Assembly (NCBI GenBank): GCA_016218725.1
Contig: JACRDB010000159.1
Location: 1-64,000, forward strand
Source of the DNA: Deltaproteobacteria bacterium
GTDB lineage: Bacteria > Myxococcota_A > Polyangia > Polyangiales > Ga0077539
DNA: 64,000 nt
Direction of reading: 5' to 3'
In this document: positions 1 through 8,328 of the stretch, in pieces
How the letters are laid out: each line of letters starts with the position of its first letter
Numbering within the stretch: the stretch's first letter is position 1
Program-made: the position numbers and the translations under genes
Notes under the pieces: model-generated
Databases searched by the model: none
Told to the model about the DNA's origin: nothing
Seen by the model: only the letters and a program-made list of their open reading frames with translations

Positions 1-479
1 AATGGAGCCCCGGTGTGATGGCCGGGGAGACGTGGGCGACAGGGCGCTGGAATCCGGCTGGGGCCGGGCAGCTTCAATGGAGCCCCGGTGTGATGGCCGG
101 GGAGACCACGCAACTCCCGCGACAACGCGGTGAAGGAGGCGTACCGCTTCAATGGAGCCCCGGTGTGATGGCCGGGGAGACGACCCGATGAGGAGCCCCG
201 TCTCCTCTGTAGTCATGTGGCTTCAATGGAGCCCCGGTGTGATGGCCGGGGAGACCCGCGGGCGAGCTCCTCAGGCGCCGGGCTCAGGGGACCTTGGCTT
301 CAATGGAGCCCCGGTGTGATGGCCGGGGAGACAAGCGAGCGTGAAGCGGTTGCAGCGTGCGGGGCGGGTGGCTTCAATGGAGCCCCGGTGTGATGGCCGG
401 GGAGACGAGCACTCCCGCGCTCCTGCGGCGTGCTCAGCGCCGCGCTTCAATGGAGCCCCGGTGTGATGGCCGGGGAGAC
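1..479 (-). CRISPR. CRISPR array: 7 complete and 1 window-truncated 36-bp repeats. Plus-strand repeat is GCTTCAATGGAGCCCCGGTGTGATGGCCGGGGAGAC; probable transcribed form is GTCTCCCCGGCCATCACACCGGGGCTCCATTGAAGC. Six complete spacers (37-41 bp) plus one bounded by the truncated repeat
   Basis: Repeats at 1-31 (partial), 71-106, 146-181, 220-255, 297-332, 371-406 and 444-479, identical by eye. Spacers differ. Minus-strand repeat ends in ATTGAAGC (classic 5' handle type) and has a CCCCGG/CCGGGG stem, so transcription is probably on the minus strand, co-directional with the cas genes. Confidence 0.98.
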
Positions 480-720
480 CGCCGGAAGAAATTCAGGCGC
501 AGATTCGCGGGTTTGTCAAGGGTTCTGCGAGCACCCCACCAAAATGGCTCGCGCGCTGGAGGAGGCAGCGGCGGCTGCCGCTGATTCCGCAGTAGATTCA
601 CGTGCTTGCGTATAGCGAGCGACCCCCCAGGGCGGAGGCACCACCGGACCGCTCGCTGCGCTCGGGGGGGCAGATGATGCCCTGATTGTCAAAGACCGGA
701 GGGGTCGTGGGTGCCGCCCC
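480..720 (-). promoter_or_regulatory. Putative CRISPR leader between cas2 and the first leader-proximal repeat
   Basis: Non-coding gap between cas2 stop and repeat 444-479, on the leader side given the inferred repeat orientation; contains inverted repeat AGCGAGCG (614-621) / CGCTCGCT (650-657). Confidence 0.6.
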
Positions 721-1011
721 CTAGAGGATGCGCGCCTTGCGTTCCTCTGCCTGGTAGGGACGCCCCAGATGCTCAACCCGGGCGGCTTGGGTGTCGAGGG
801 GACCCAGATCCACGAACAGGACCTGATCATCGCGGGTGTCGATCACCCCTTCAAGAGCCATGATGAGCTCCTGGCGACTGCGCGCCGAGAGGGCGCAGCG
901 GAACACGCTCTTCTGAACGTGCTGCCCGGCTCCCAGCATGATCTTGTAGACCTTGCGGAGTCGATCAGGATCGCTGATGTCGTAGACCACGACGATGTCA
1001 CGCTGCGCCAC
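721..1011 (-). CDS. cas2: CRISPR-associated endonuclease Cas2
   Basis: 96 aa, starts MAQRDIVVVYDISDPDRLRKVYKIM, typical Cas2 beta-strand/VYDI motif; adjacent to array and cas1. Confidence 0.95.
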   Translation of the reverse strand: MAQRDIVVVYDISDPDRLRKVYKIMLGAGQHVQKSVFRCALSARSRQELIMALEGVIDTRDDQVLFVDLGPLDTQAARVEHLGRPYQAEERKARIL

Positions 1012-1023
1012 GCCACACCCCCT

Positions 1024-2793
1024 TCAACGTGTGCGGAACGGCGGGTACGCGGGCACCTCGCCCGAGAGCGCCCGCCCGAGGAGCCGCGCCTGCACCTCCA
1101 ACACACGCCGGTAGCTCACGGCGTAGCGGAAGATGGGATGGCGCACCTCGGTGGTCATCCGCCGTTCATACGCAGCGATGAAGGTGCGGCGGCCATCGTC
1201 GGTGAGGCTGCAGGCGCCCGCCGAGCGTCGGAAGTGCCCGGCGCGCAACTCACCCGTGTTGACCGCCAGGAGCACCACCGAGTCCACCACGAGGGGTCGA
1301 AACTCCTCCATGAGGTCGAGCGCCAGCGACGCTCTACCCGGACGGAGCCGATGGAAGAGGCCCACCAACGGGTCGAGGCCCACGCTGGCGAGCGCTACCT
1401 TCACCTCGCGCGTCAGCATTGCGTACCCGAACGACAACATGGCATTCACCGGGTCGCGAGGCGGCCGACGGTTTCGCTCGTCAAAGCCGAACGCTCCATC
1501 GCCATCCTCCGGGGGGGCGAGCAGCGCGCCGAAGCGCTCGAAGTACAGCGCGGCCGCCGTCCCCTCCACGCCGAGCAGCGACTCCTCGTCGGCCGAGCGC
1601 GACGCCTTCTGGGCGAGACCCCGAAGTGCGTCGAGCGTCGGGAGCATGTCCTCGCCCCCGTTGCGCCGCAGGAGCGTGCGTGCGTTGAGGATCTTGCCCT
1701 CGACGAAGGACCGAGCGAACGGCAGCCGCAGCGCGCGGTCCGCAGCGGTCGCGAACTGGGCTACACGCAGGTGCACATTTTTCTCCGCGAGGTTGCCCAC
1801 GGTGCCGTAGAACCACCCGTGCGAGGAGCAAAGCGAGACAGGGATCCCGCGCGAGCACAGCTCCTGCAGCACCGCAGGGGAGAGCTGCACGGAGCCAAGG
1901 ACCACCACCTGGGAGACCTCCCGCAGCCGCACCGTGGAGGTCTCCCCCTCGGGGGAGCGCACCTCCAGGCACTCGCCCCTGCGATGGACCGTCGCCCCCT
2001 GCGTCGTGAGATACAGCGGCAACCGCTCATCCACGGCCGGAACGAGCCTGCGCACCGGTACCTTCGCCCCCCGAGACACGGACACTGTCTCGGGCGCGGC
2101 ACCGCCGGTCGTAGCCGTCGCCTCTGCAGCCTCCAGGGACACCTCGTCGGGCGCTTCGCTCGCGCTGAGGTGCTGAAGCAACCGTGTCTCGTCGGGCAGG
2201 CACACCGCGGCGAGCGAACACCGGTGGCACTTGGGCGAGTCGTCGAGGGGTGGCGGCGCGATCGTCAGCGCCCGCACGCGGCGGGCCTCGTGGACGGTCG
2301 CGCGCACCTCGTCGACCAGCGCGTCATCGATGGGAACCTCCACCCGACGGCAAGACCCGGCGTACCAGACCACCGCGCGCGTGACCTCGTATCCGCGGGC
2401 ACGCAGCGCGAGGGACTGCGCCCCGACCTGGACGCGGTCCGAGGGCCACACCCCGCCTGACGCGCGCTCCTCCCCAGGCGCGTCCCCGCGCTTGTACTCC
2501 ACCGGGACCACCGCCCCGTCGTCCACCTCCAACACATCGGTCCGGCAAGAAAGGCCCTCCTCGGGGGCGGCGACCTCCACGGAGCGCAGGGAGGCGAGCT
2601 CGTCGGGGAGGGCGTCGGGCTCCGGCAGCGGTCTGCCGCCTCGGTCGACGCGCTTGTGGGCGCGGGTCCCGGCGAGGGTCTCCGCGCTCTCGTCCCACTC
2701 GCCCGCGACGACCTCAAGCCAGAAGCTCCGCGGGCAGAACACCAGCTTCGCCAGCTTGCGCGCAGGAACGGGGTCGTCGGGCGGCGTGTCCAT
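1024..2793 (-). CDS. cas4-cas1: Cas4-Cas1 fusion protein (type I-G adaptation module)
   Basis: N-terminal Cas4 cysteines (FCPRSFW ... CHRCSLAAVC) followed by Cas1 (REVSQVVVLGSVQLSPAVLQELCSRGIPVSLCSSHGWFYG ... LFHRLRPGRASLALDLMEEFRPLVVD). Start could instead be GTG at 2856. Confidence 0.93.
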   Translation of the reverse strand: MDTPPDDPVPARKLAKLVFCPRSFWLEVVAGEWDESAETLAGTRAHKRVDRGGRPLPEPDALPDELASLRSVEVAAPEEGLSCRTDVLEVDDGAVVPVEYKRGDAPGEERASGGVWPSDRVQVGAQSLALRARGYEVTRAVVWYAGSCRRVEVPIDDALVDEVRATVHEARRVRALTIAPPPLDDSPKCHRCSLAAVCLPDETRLLQHLSASEAPDEVSLEAAEATATTGGAAPETVSVSRGAKVPVRRLVPAVDERLPLYLTTQGATVHRRGECLEVRSPEGETSTVRLREVSQVVVLGSVQLSPAVLQELCSRGIPVSLCSSHGWFYGTVGNLAEKNVHLRVAQFATAADRALRLPFARSFVEGKILNARTLLRRNGGEDMLPTLDALRGLAQKASRSADEESLLGVEGTAAALYFERFGALLAPPEDGDGAFGFDERNRRPPRDPVNAMLSFGYAMLTREVKVALASVGLDPLVGLFHRLRPGRASLALDLMEEFRPLVVDSVVLLAVNTGELRAGHFRRSAGACSLTDDGRRTFIAAYERRMTTEVRHPIFRYAVSYRRVLEVQARLLGRALSGEVPAYPPFRTR

Positions 2794-2849
2794 TGTTAGT
2801 GGGACGCGCGGAGGGCGGCAGAGCTGACAGGGAAACGGGGGAGAGGAGA

Positions 2850-3812
2850 TCAGCACGGGGTGGTGGGCGCGAAGACGCCCCCCTTGCCGTCGGCGCCCTT
2901 GGTCAGCTCAGCGGAGAACACCGCGACGAGACCCATCCGCGTGCGCTCGGCGGAGTCGAGCTTCTCCAGCGCCGGGTACCCGAGGAGTGAGCGCACCGTG
3001 CGACGATCGATCGGTGCCGACCACAACGGCCATACGAAGCGGCCGTTCTTTCGCTCGCCCCGGCAGCCCGTCGTCTGCGCCCGACATCCGGGCAGCACCG
3101 GCAGCAACGCGAGCGCGCGGAAGACCAGCCACTCACGCACGGGGTGGAGCCGCGTCTCCTTCACGGGGAAGATCGCCCCCGGGGCCTCGGCGGCATCGTC
3201 CCAACGAAGGGTCTTTCCTGGCTTCGGCGAGGGTCCGCCCACGGTGAGCGCCTCTTTGATTCCTTCTGCATCGAGGGACGCACGCAGCGACGCAACCTGA
3301 TCGAGGAACGCCTCCCTGCGCGCAGTGAAATCGAAGAACGTGGGCGATGCCTTGGCGTCCAGCAGCGCAGCGTCGTCCGACACCTTCAGCGGCTCGCACT
3401 GCGCGACCGTCGGGCGCCTCTTCGGGTCGAGGAGCGCGGCCGGGGCCTCGGCACAAAGGCCCGCCCACAGCGCGAGGTTGACCGCCTCTCCCAGCGCGCT
3501 GCGCAGGGAGGCCCTCCACACAGCGCGCGGCGGTTCGAGTCCACGATGCATTCGGGGTCCCTTCTCCTCGATCTTCGGGTAGGCCGTCGGGAGTGCCTGC
3601 GAGGCGGTCAGCGCCTTCGCGTCCTTGAGCACCGCATTAGCGATCGCGTCGACATCCTGCACGCCATGGAGTACCGGCCGCCAGCGGCCGTGGCGCTCCC
3701 AGGCAAGCTTCGCGGGCCTTTCCATCGTCGTCAGCACGTCGAGCACACCCAGGGATGCCAGGACGCCCGGCGCGCTCCCGCCGTCCAACCCATCTAGCCG
3801 GACCGCGTTCAT
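2850..3812 (-). CDS. Small type I-G Cas8-like protein (Csb3 / 'Cas3-extension'-like)
   Basis: 320 aa, N-terminus MNAVRLDGLDGGSAPGVLASLGVLDVLT resembles the conserved N-terminus of I-G Cas8/Csb3-type proteins; ATGA overlap with cas3. Confidence 0.65.
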   Translation of the reverse strand: MNAVRLDGLDGGSAPGVLASLGVLDVLTTMERPAKLAWERHGRWRPVLHGVQDVDAIANAVLKDAKALTASQALPTAYPKIEEKGPRMHRGLEPPRAVWRASLRSALGEAVNLALWAGLCAEAPAALLDPKRRPTVAQCEPLKVSDDAALLDAKASPTFFDFTARREAFLDQVASLRASLDAEGIKEALTVGGPSPKPGKTLRWDDAAEAPGAIFPVKETRLHPVREWLVFRALALLPVLPGCRAQTTGCRGERKNGRFVWPLWSAPIDRRTVRSLLGYPALEKLDSAERTRMGLVAVFSAELTKGADGKGGVFAPTTPC

Positions 3813-6781
3813 TCGTCCACCTCCTGCTTCGCCTCGCTGGCGCGGTGGTCCGCGAGGCGGAGCACCGCCTCCATCCAGGCAAGCCCCCAGTGCCCGTACT
3901 TCTCGACGAGGTTCCAGAAGCGCTCGGCCACACCGGAGCCCACGCTCGCGCGCCCGTGCGCCGTCGTCGTCGCGAAGCGCACGCCATCGTGTTGCAACGT
4001 CAACGGCACCGCGGGGCCCTCCGGCGCAGGCGGAGCGAAGGGCCGACACCACCCGTGGTGGCTGGCCACCAGATACCGCACGAGGTCCATGTCGTTCGCG
4101 CTCGCCAGCGCATCGGGTTCCGCTTCGAGCATGTGCAGCGACAACACCTCGTGGCGGTAGCCCTGCGGATACTGCGCGAGGGCGCGAGCCTTCGCGCGAG
4201 CGCGCGCGTCGAGGCCGAGGTCCGCGCTCTTTGCCAGGGGACCTGGGAGCGCTGCCACGCGCGCGTCGCTGCCGCCCAGCAACAACCGCTGGAAGCGAGG
4301 GTCGGCCTTGCCGATGTCGTGAAACCACCCCGCCAGGGCGAGGTCGCGCGCCAAGGGGTCGGGGAGCCCGAGGGCCTTCGCGAAGCGCTCGCACCACGCA
4401 CGGACATCCTGGGAGTGCTCCGCGAGGCTCACCTCTCGGCCGAGGAAGGAGCCGCGCTCCTCCTCGGTGGTCGCCTCCGTGTCCTCCGGCTCGCGCTGTC
4501 GTTTGCGCGCGATGAGCACCCAGGAGTCATCCGGTCGCGCGACGCGACGGTGCTGCCGCAGCGCACGCACGATGGTCGGCCACGGCTGGGGCAGATCGCT
4601 CGGGAGGGCGGCGAACCACGCGCGGAGGTCCTGCTGCGCGTCGCGCACGTCGGCGTCGTCCTTCGGCACTCGCGGCAGGGTGCTGCGCGCGGAGTTTCCG
4701 AAGGCGACGGGGAGCACCGCGCCGTGGAGTCGGAGGGTGGCGCGTCCTCGCAGAAGCCACTGCACGAGGTCACCGAGATCCGTCACAGGGTCCGTCGAGT
4801 TTGGGTCCCAGGTGCCGTGGGCGATCCCGCCGTAGGTGCTGGGGACGACGAGCACCTGCCCCGGGCGGATGTCCTTCGGCGCCAGCACCTCGGACACCTC
4901 GCCTGCCCAGCGAAGGACGAGGCGACCCCGCGGCCTGTCCCTGGCGGGCGATCCGTCGTCCGAGGTCTCCTCGTGGGCACCGAGGACGTCTGACACAGGA
5001 GGCTCGCGGTCGCCTTCGAGCCAGGCGCGCGCCACCCGCAGTGGGACCGAGAGAGCCTCCAGGGAGCCCGGCGGACACTCCTCGAGAAGGGCTACCAGAG
5101 CGGAGGGATCCTCCACCTGCGCTTCGAGCGCCGCCGCGTCGAGGTCTGCGCGCCAGACGAGCTGCACCTCCGGGGCGCCGCGCTCCGGGCCGTGCAGGAA
5201 CACGCTGGGCTCGGCGTCCGGCTCCGGGACCGGGCTGGTCTGCACCCAGGTGTCCAGGTACGTCGGCAACAGGATCGGGGCGTGTTCGACCGGCGCGAGG
5301 AGCTCGCGGAGCGTGTCCGCCGCGGGCAGTTTGAGGTGGTCCACGCCGAAGTTGAGTTGATTCCCCTGGCGCGTGCTCTTCTCTTTCCTCCTGCCCTCGC
5401 CCTTCTTCGTGTCCTCCTGTTCCGTCTCGCCGACCGCGATCATCCACTTCCATGTCGCTGCCAGCGCTGCGCCATAGACCGGGTCTCTTGCATTGTCGGC
5501 GATCTGGTCCTTGCGGGCGAGAATGACCGCCTTGGTTTGCCCCAACTTGCCGTGGCGGTTGAGGCGTCCGAAGCGCTGGCGGAGCGCGTCGAGGCTCGCG
5601 CACTCGGTGACCAGCGCGTCGAAATCGAAGTCCGCCCCGGCCTCGATGCACTGCGTCGCGACGAGCACCAGGGGACGATCCCCTTCGCCGCGCGCGCTGC
5701 GGTCCGTGAGGCGCTGTAGGAGCTCAGGCGTGAGCATCGCGTCGCGGTCCAGCGGGCGCATGCGGCCGGTGACGAGGAGGACGTCGGCGTCGTCGTGCTC
5801 GGCGAGCAGCGCGCGGACTCGCCGGGCGGTGTCCACTCGGTTCACCACGACTGCGAGGGTCTTCAAGTCGCTCCCGAGGAACTTCCGCGCGGCCCTGGCA
5901 CAGGCCGCGGCGAGAGCCTCTCGGTACGCGGTCTCCTGGCGGTTCTTGCTCGTCCCCTTCGGCACTTCAACCGTCTCGAATCGCGCGACCTTGCTGGCGC
6001 CGAGCCGCAACGCGAGCACCCCCTTGGGCCTGCGGTCGTCGTCGCCCAGGTGGAACGAGCTCGTCGGGTCGGTGCTGGCCCCCGCGGTGGCCGACATGCG
6101 GGTGAAGCCGAAGCGGTTCGGGACACCCGCTGGGAACTTTCGGTGGCGCTGGGTGATCGCCTCCAAGGTCTCGCAGAAGGGCACCGACAGGTGCACCTCG
6201 TCGAGCAGGTACAGCACGTCGTTTCCCAGCAGGCCGGCGTGCACCGGGGCCATGCGCGCCGAGATGCCGTAGCCGCGGAAGAGCAACCGCGAGCCGACCT
6301 GGTCCACGGTGGAGACCGCGATGCAGGGGCGGTCGGGGCGACGAGCCCACGCGTCGTCACGGGGCATGCCTCCGCGCAACACCGCGACCTGAAAGGGCGG
6401 CTCGTCGGCGCTCGCGTTCGAGAGCGTTCGCAGGGCGTCCGCCACCCGTCGGAGGAGCCCGTTCGTCGCCTTCGTCAGCGCGTCGAGGATCGCGCGCGCG
6501 TGCTCCGCGGCCTGGTTCACGATCACGCGACGGTCCACGACGAGGACCACGCGGCGGGGGGCCCACGCCGGGGCCACGGCCAGGGCGAACAGCGCCACGT
6601 CGAGGGCGCTGGTCTTGCCGGAACCGGTCGGCAGGTCGAGCAGCGCGGGCCATGCCCTCTCTGCGAGGACCCGCCGCGCGAGGTTCGCCTGCCACGGGAA
6701 TGGTGGGAACCCATGCACGCCCTGGTAGAACGCCGGGAATAGTTCAGCGTCCAGGGTAGCCTTCTCCGGCGCGACGGTCAT
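3809..6781 (-). CDS. cas3: Type I-G Cas3 helicase-nuclease (helicase N-terminal, HD domain C-terminal)
   Basis: Walker A LPTGSGKTSALD, DEVH box YLLDEVHLS, motif VI region ATQCIEAGADFDFD, C-terminal HD motif LAGWFHDIGKADPRFQ; start at MTVAPEK overlaps csb2 stop (ATGA). Confidence 0.93.
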   Translation of the reverse strand: MTVAPEKATLDAELFPAFYQGVHGFPPFPWQANLARRVLAERAWPALLDLPTGSGKTSALDVALFALAVAPAWAPRRVVLVVDRRVIVNQAAEHARAILDALTKATNGLLRRVADALRTLSNASADEPPFQVAVLRGGMPRDDAWARRPDRPCIAVSTVDQVGSRLLFRGYGISARMAPVHAGLLGNDVLYLLDEVHLSVPFCETLEAITQRHRKFPAGVPNRFGFTRMSATAGASTDPTSSFHLGDDDRRPKGVLALRLGASKVARFETVEVPKGTSKNRQETAYREALAAACARAARKFLGSDLKTLAVVVNRVDTARRVRALLAEHDDADVLLVTGRMRPLDRDAMLTPELLQRLTDRSARGEGDRPLVLVATQCIEAGADFDFDALVTECASLDALRQRFGRLNRHGKLGQTKAVILARKDQIADNARDPVYGAALAATWKWMIAVGETEQEDTKKGEGRRKEKSTRQGNQLNFGVDHLKLPAADTLRELLAPVEHAPILLPTYLDTWVQTSPVPEPDAEPSVFLHGPERGAPEVQLVWRADLDAAALEAQVEDPSALVALLEECPPGSLEALSVPLRVARAWLEGDREPPVSDVLGAHEETSDDGSPARDRPRGRLVLRWAGEVSEVLAPKDIRPGQVLVVPSTYGGIAHGTWDPNSTDPVTDLGDLVQWLLRGRATLRLHGAVLPVAFGNSARSTLPRVPKDDADVRDAQQDLRAWFAALPSDLPQPWPTIVRALRQHRRVARPDDSWVLIARKRQREPEDTEATTEEERGSFLGREVSLAEHSQDVRAWCERFAKALGLPDPLARDLALAGWFHDIGKADPRFQRLLLGGSDARVAALPGPLAKSADLGLDARARAKARALAQYPQGYRHEVLSLHMLEAEPDALASANDMDLVRYLVASHHGWCRPFAPPAPEGPAVPLTLQHDGVRFATTTAHGRASVGSGVAERFWNLVEKYGHWGLAWMEAVLRLADHRASEAKQEVDE

Positions 6782-8328
6782 GGCTCCTCGGCGGGACGCA
6801 GCAGGCCTAGCCCGAGGTAGCGCCCCGCGCCTAGCAACAGGGGGCCGCGCACCCGCTCGGCGAACTCGACGCAGGCGTGCACCTTCACGCGACGGAGCCG
6901 CCCCTCCTGCGGTGGGAAGGGCGGGAACGCGCGCGCCTTCTCGGAGCCCGCGAAGGTCACCGATGGGAGCACTGTCACGCGCTCTGGCAGATCGAGGCCC
7001 ACGTCGCTGCAGGCCCGCGCCACGGTCTCTGCAGCAGCGCGCCACGCAGCCTTGGCCTTGCGAGGGTCTGCTGCGTGGAGCTCGCCGGGGTTGCGGTCGA
7101 GGGCGATGGGCGTGACGGTCATCCAACGCCGCGAAGGGCCGCACCAGTTCGTCGCGCGGAGCGACGTCTGCGAGGGGATACCCCAGGCGACCCGCTCCAG
7201 TTCGATCACGCCGACGGCGCCGAGTTGCACGGGGACGACGACCGGGTCTTCGTCGTCCTGGCGGTGTGCCGTTTCCCAGGCCGCCAGCGCGCGGAGGATC
7301 ACGGACCGCTCGTCGTCCGAGGCCGAACGGGGGAGCACGAGGGCGACGCCGAGGACGCTCCCGTCGGCGTGGGGGTGAGCGACCCACGGCAGCGGGACGA
7401 CGGCGAGGTGCGCGCGCGTGGAGGGGGCGCTGTCGGTCGCGTGGCCCGAGAGGACCTCGGCGCGCGATTCCGTTGCGTGCTTGAGGAGGGCTCCGCGGAC
7501 GGCGCTGGCGATGTCCACCGCGCGGGTGCTCGGCAGGCGCGGCCCGCCGACGCGCCGGAGCACGATGAGCTCGTCAGAGAAGACGCTCTCGTGCACGGGC
7601 ATCACCGAGTCTCCTGGGGATTGGTTTTGATACCGAACGAAGTCGCAGGGGAGCACCCGAGGCCAGGCGCCCTGGTGCTGTTTGAAGGACCTCTCGAGCT
7701 CACCGAGCTGCCCCGTCGCAGGGACCCGCAGGAATGCACCGCCGAGGGGGTCGGGCAGCCAATTGGGCTCGGGGGTCTCGTCCACGATCTGGCAGCGCAC
7801 AATGGACGAGGAGTGACCGATGTTAACCACGCGCGACGCCAGCGCGGCGAGCGCCTGGCGCACCTCCGGCGGGGTGTCTGCGTCCCAGCGGAAGTGCACG
7901 ACCGGGTCGTCGGGCGTGACGGAGGGGAAGTGTCGAGGTTGCCTTCCGCGCTCGGAAGGCAGGATGGCCACGGCGCGGTCCATCTCCGTACGGCTTGGCG
8001 GCTTCTTGCTGGTGTCGGTGGCGGACCTTCCCTTCGCGCCTGCGGCGGCCTTCCCCCTGGTGGCCAAGCTCTCTGGGACGTCAGGGACGAAGTGCGTGAC
8101 GACGTCGCGACGGGAGGCGTCGCTCGCCACGATTGAGGGAGCCCCTTCCTTCGCCAGCCAGAGGAGCGCGGCGCGCTCGCACTCGCTCGGCTGGTCCTCA
8201 CTCGCCCAGGTGGAGACGAGGGCGGAGAAGACCCGCGCGGGATGCGGCGGCCACTCGGCCTTCGTGCGGTTGTTGAACTCGCACGAATTGGAGCGCCCCG
8301 TGAGGTATTCGACGCGCAGGGCGAGCAT
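6778..8328 (-). CDS. csb2: Type I-G Csb2 (Cas5-Cas6 fusion, GSU0054 family)
   Basis: MLALRVEYLTGR...AEWPPHPARVFSALVSTWA N-terminus and C-terminal RAMP glycine-rich loop GPLLLGAGRYLGLGLLRP; ATGA overlap with csb1. Confidence 0.9.
   Translation of the reverse strand: MLALRVEYLTGRSNSCEFNNRTKAEWPPHPARVFSALVSTWASEDQPSECERAALLWLAKEGAPSIVASDASRRDVVTHFVPDVPESLATRGKAAAGAKGRSATDTSKKPPSRTEMDRAVAILPSERGRQPRHFPSVTPDDPVVHFRWDADTPPEVRQALAALASRVVNIGHSSSIVRCQIVDETPEPNWLPDPLGGAFLRVPATGQLGELERSFKQHQGAWPRVLPCDFVRYQNQSPGDSVMPVHESVFSDELIVLRRVGGPRLPSTRAVDIASAVRGALLKHATESRAEVLSGHATDSAPSTRAHLAVVPLPWVAHPHADGSVLGVALVLPRSASDDERSVILRALAAWETAHRQDDEDPVVVPVQLGAVGVIELERVAWGIPSQTSLRATNWCGPSRRWMTVTPIALDRNPGELHAADPRKAKAAWRAAAETVARACSDVGLDLPERVTVLPSVTFAGSEKARAFPPFPPQEGRLRRVKVHACVEFAERVRGPLLLGAGRYLGLGLLRPAEEP

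Noticed and set aside
357-615. Small plus-strand ORFs 357-584 and 430-615
   Set aside because: They run through CRISPR repeats and spacers; spurious translation of the array and leader
769-2460. 563-aa plus-strand ORF antisense to cas4-cas1/cas2
   Set aside because: Low-complexity antisense translation typical of high-GC DNA; opposite strand has clear Cas motifs
6782-7387. N-terminal extension of the cas3 ORF up to 7387
   Set aside because: Extension is Arg/Pro-rich and antisense-frame-like over csb2; ATG at 6781 overlapping the csb2 stop fits operon coupling
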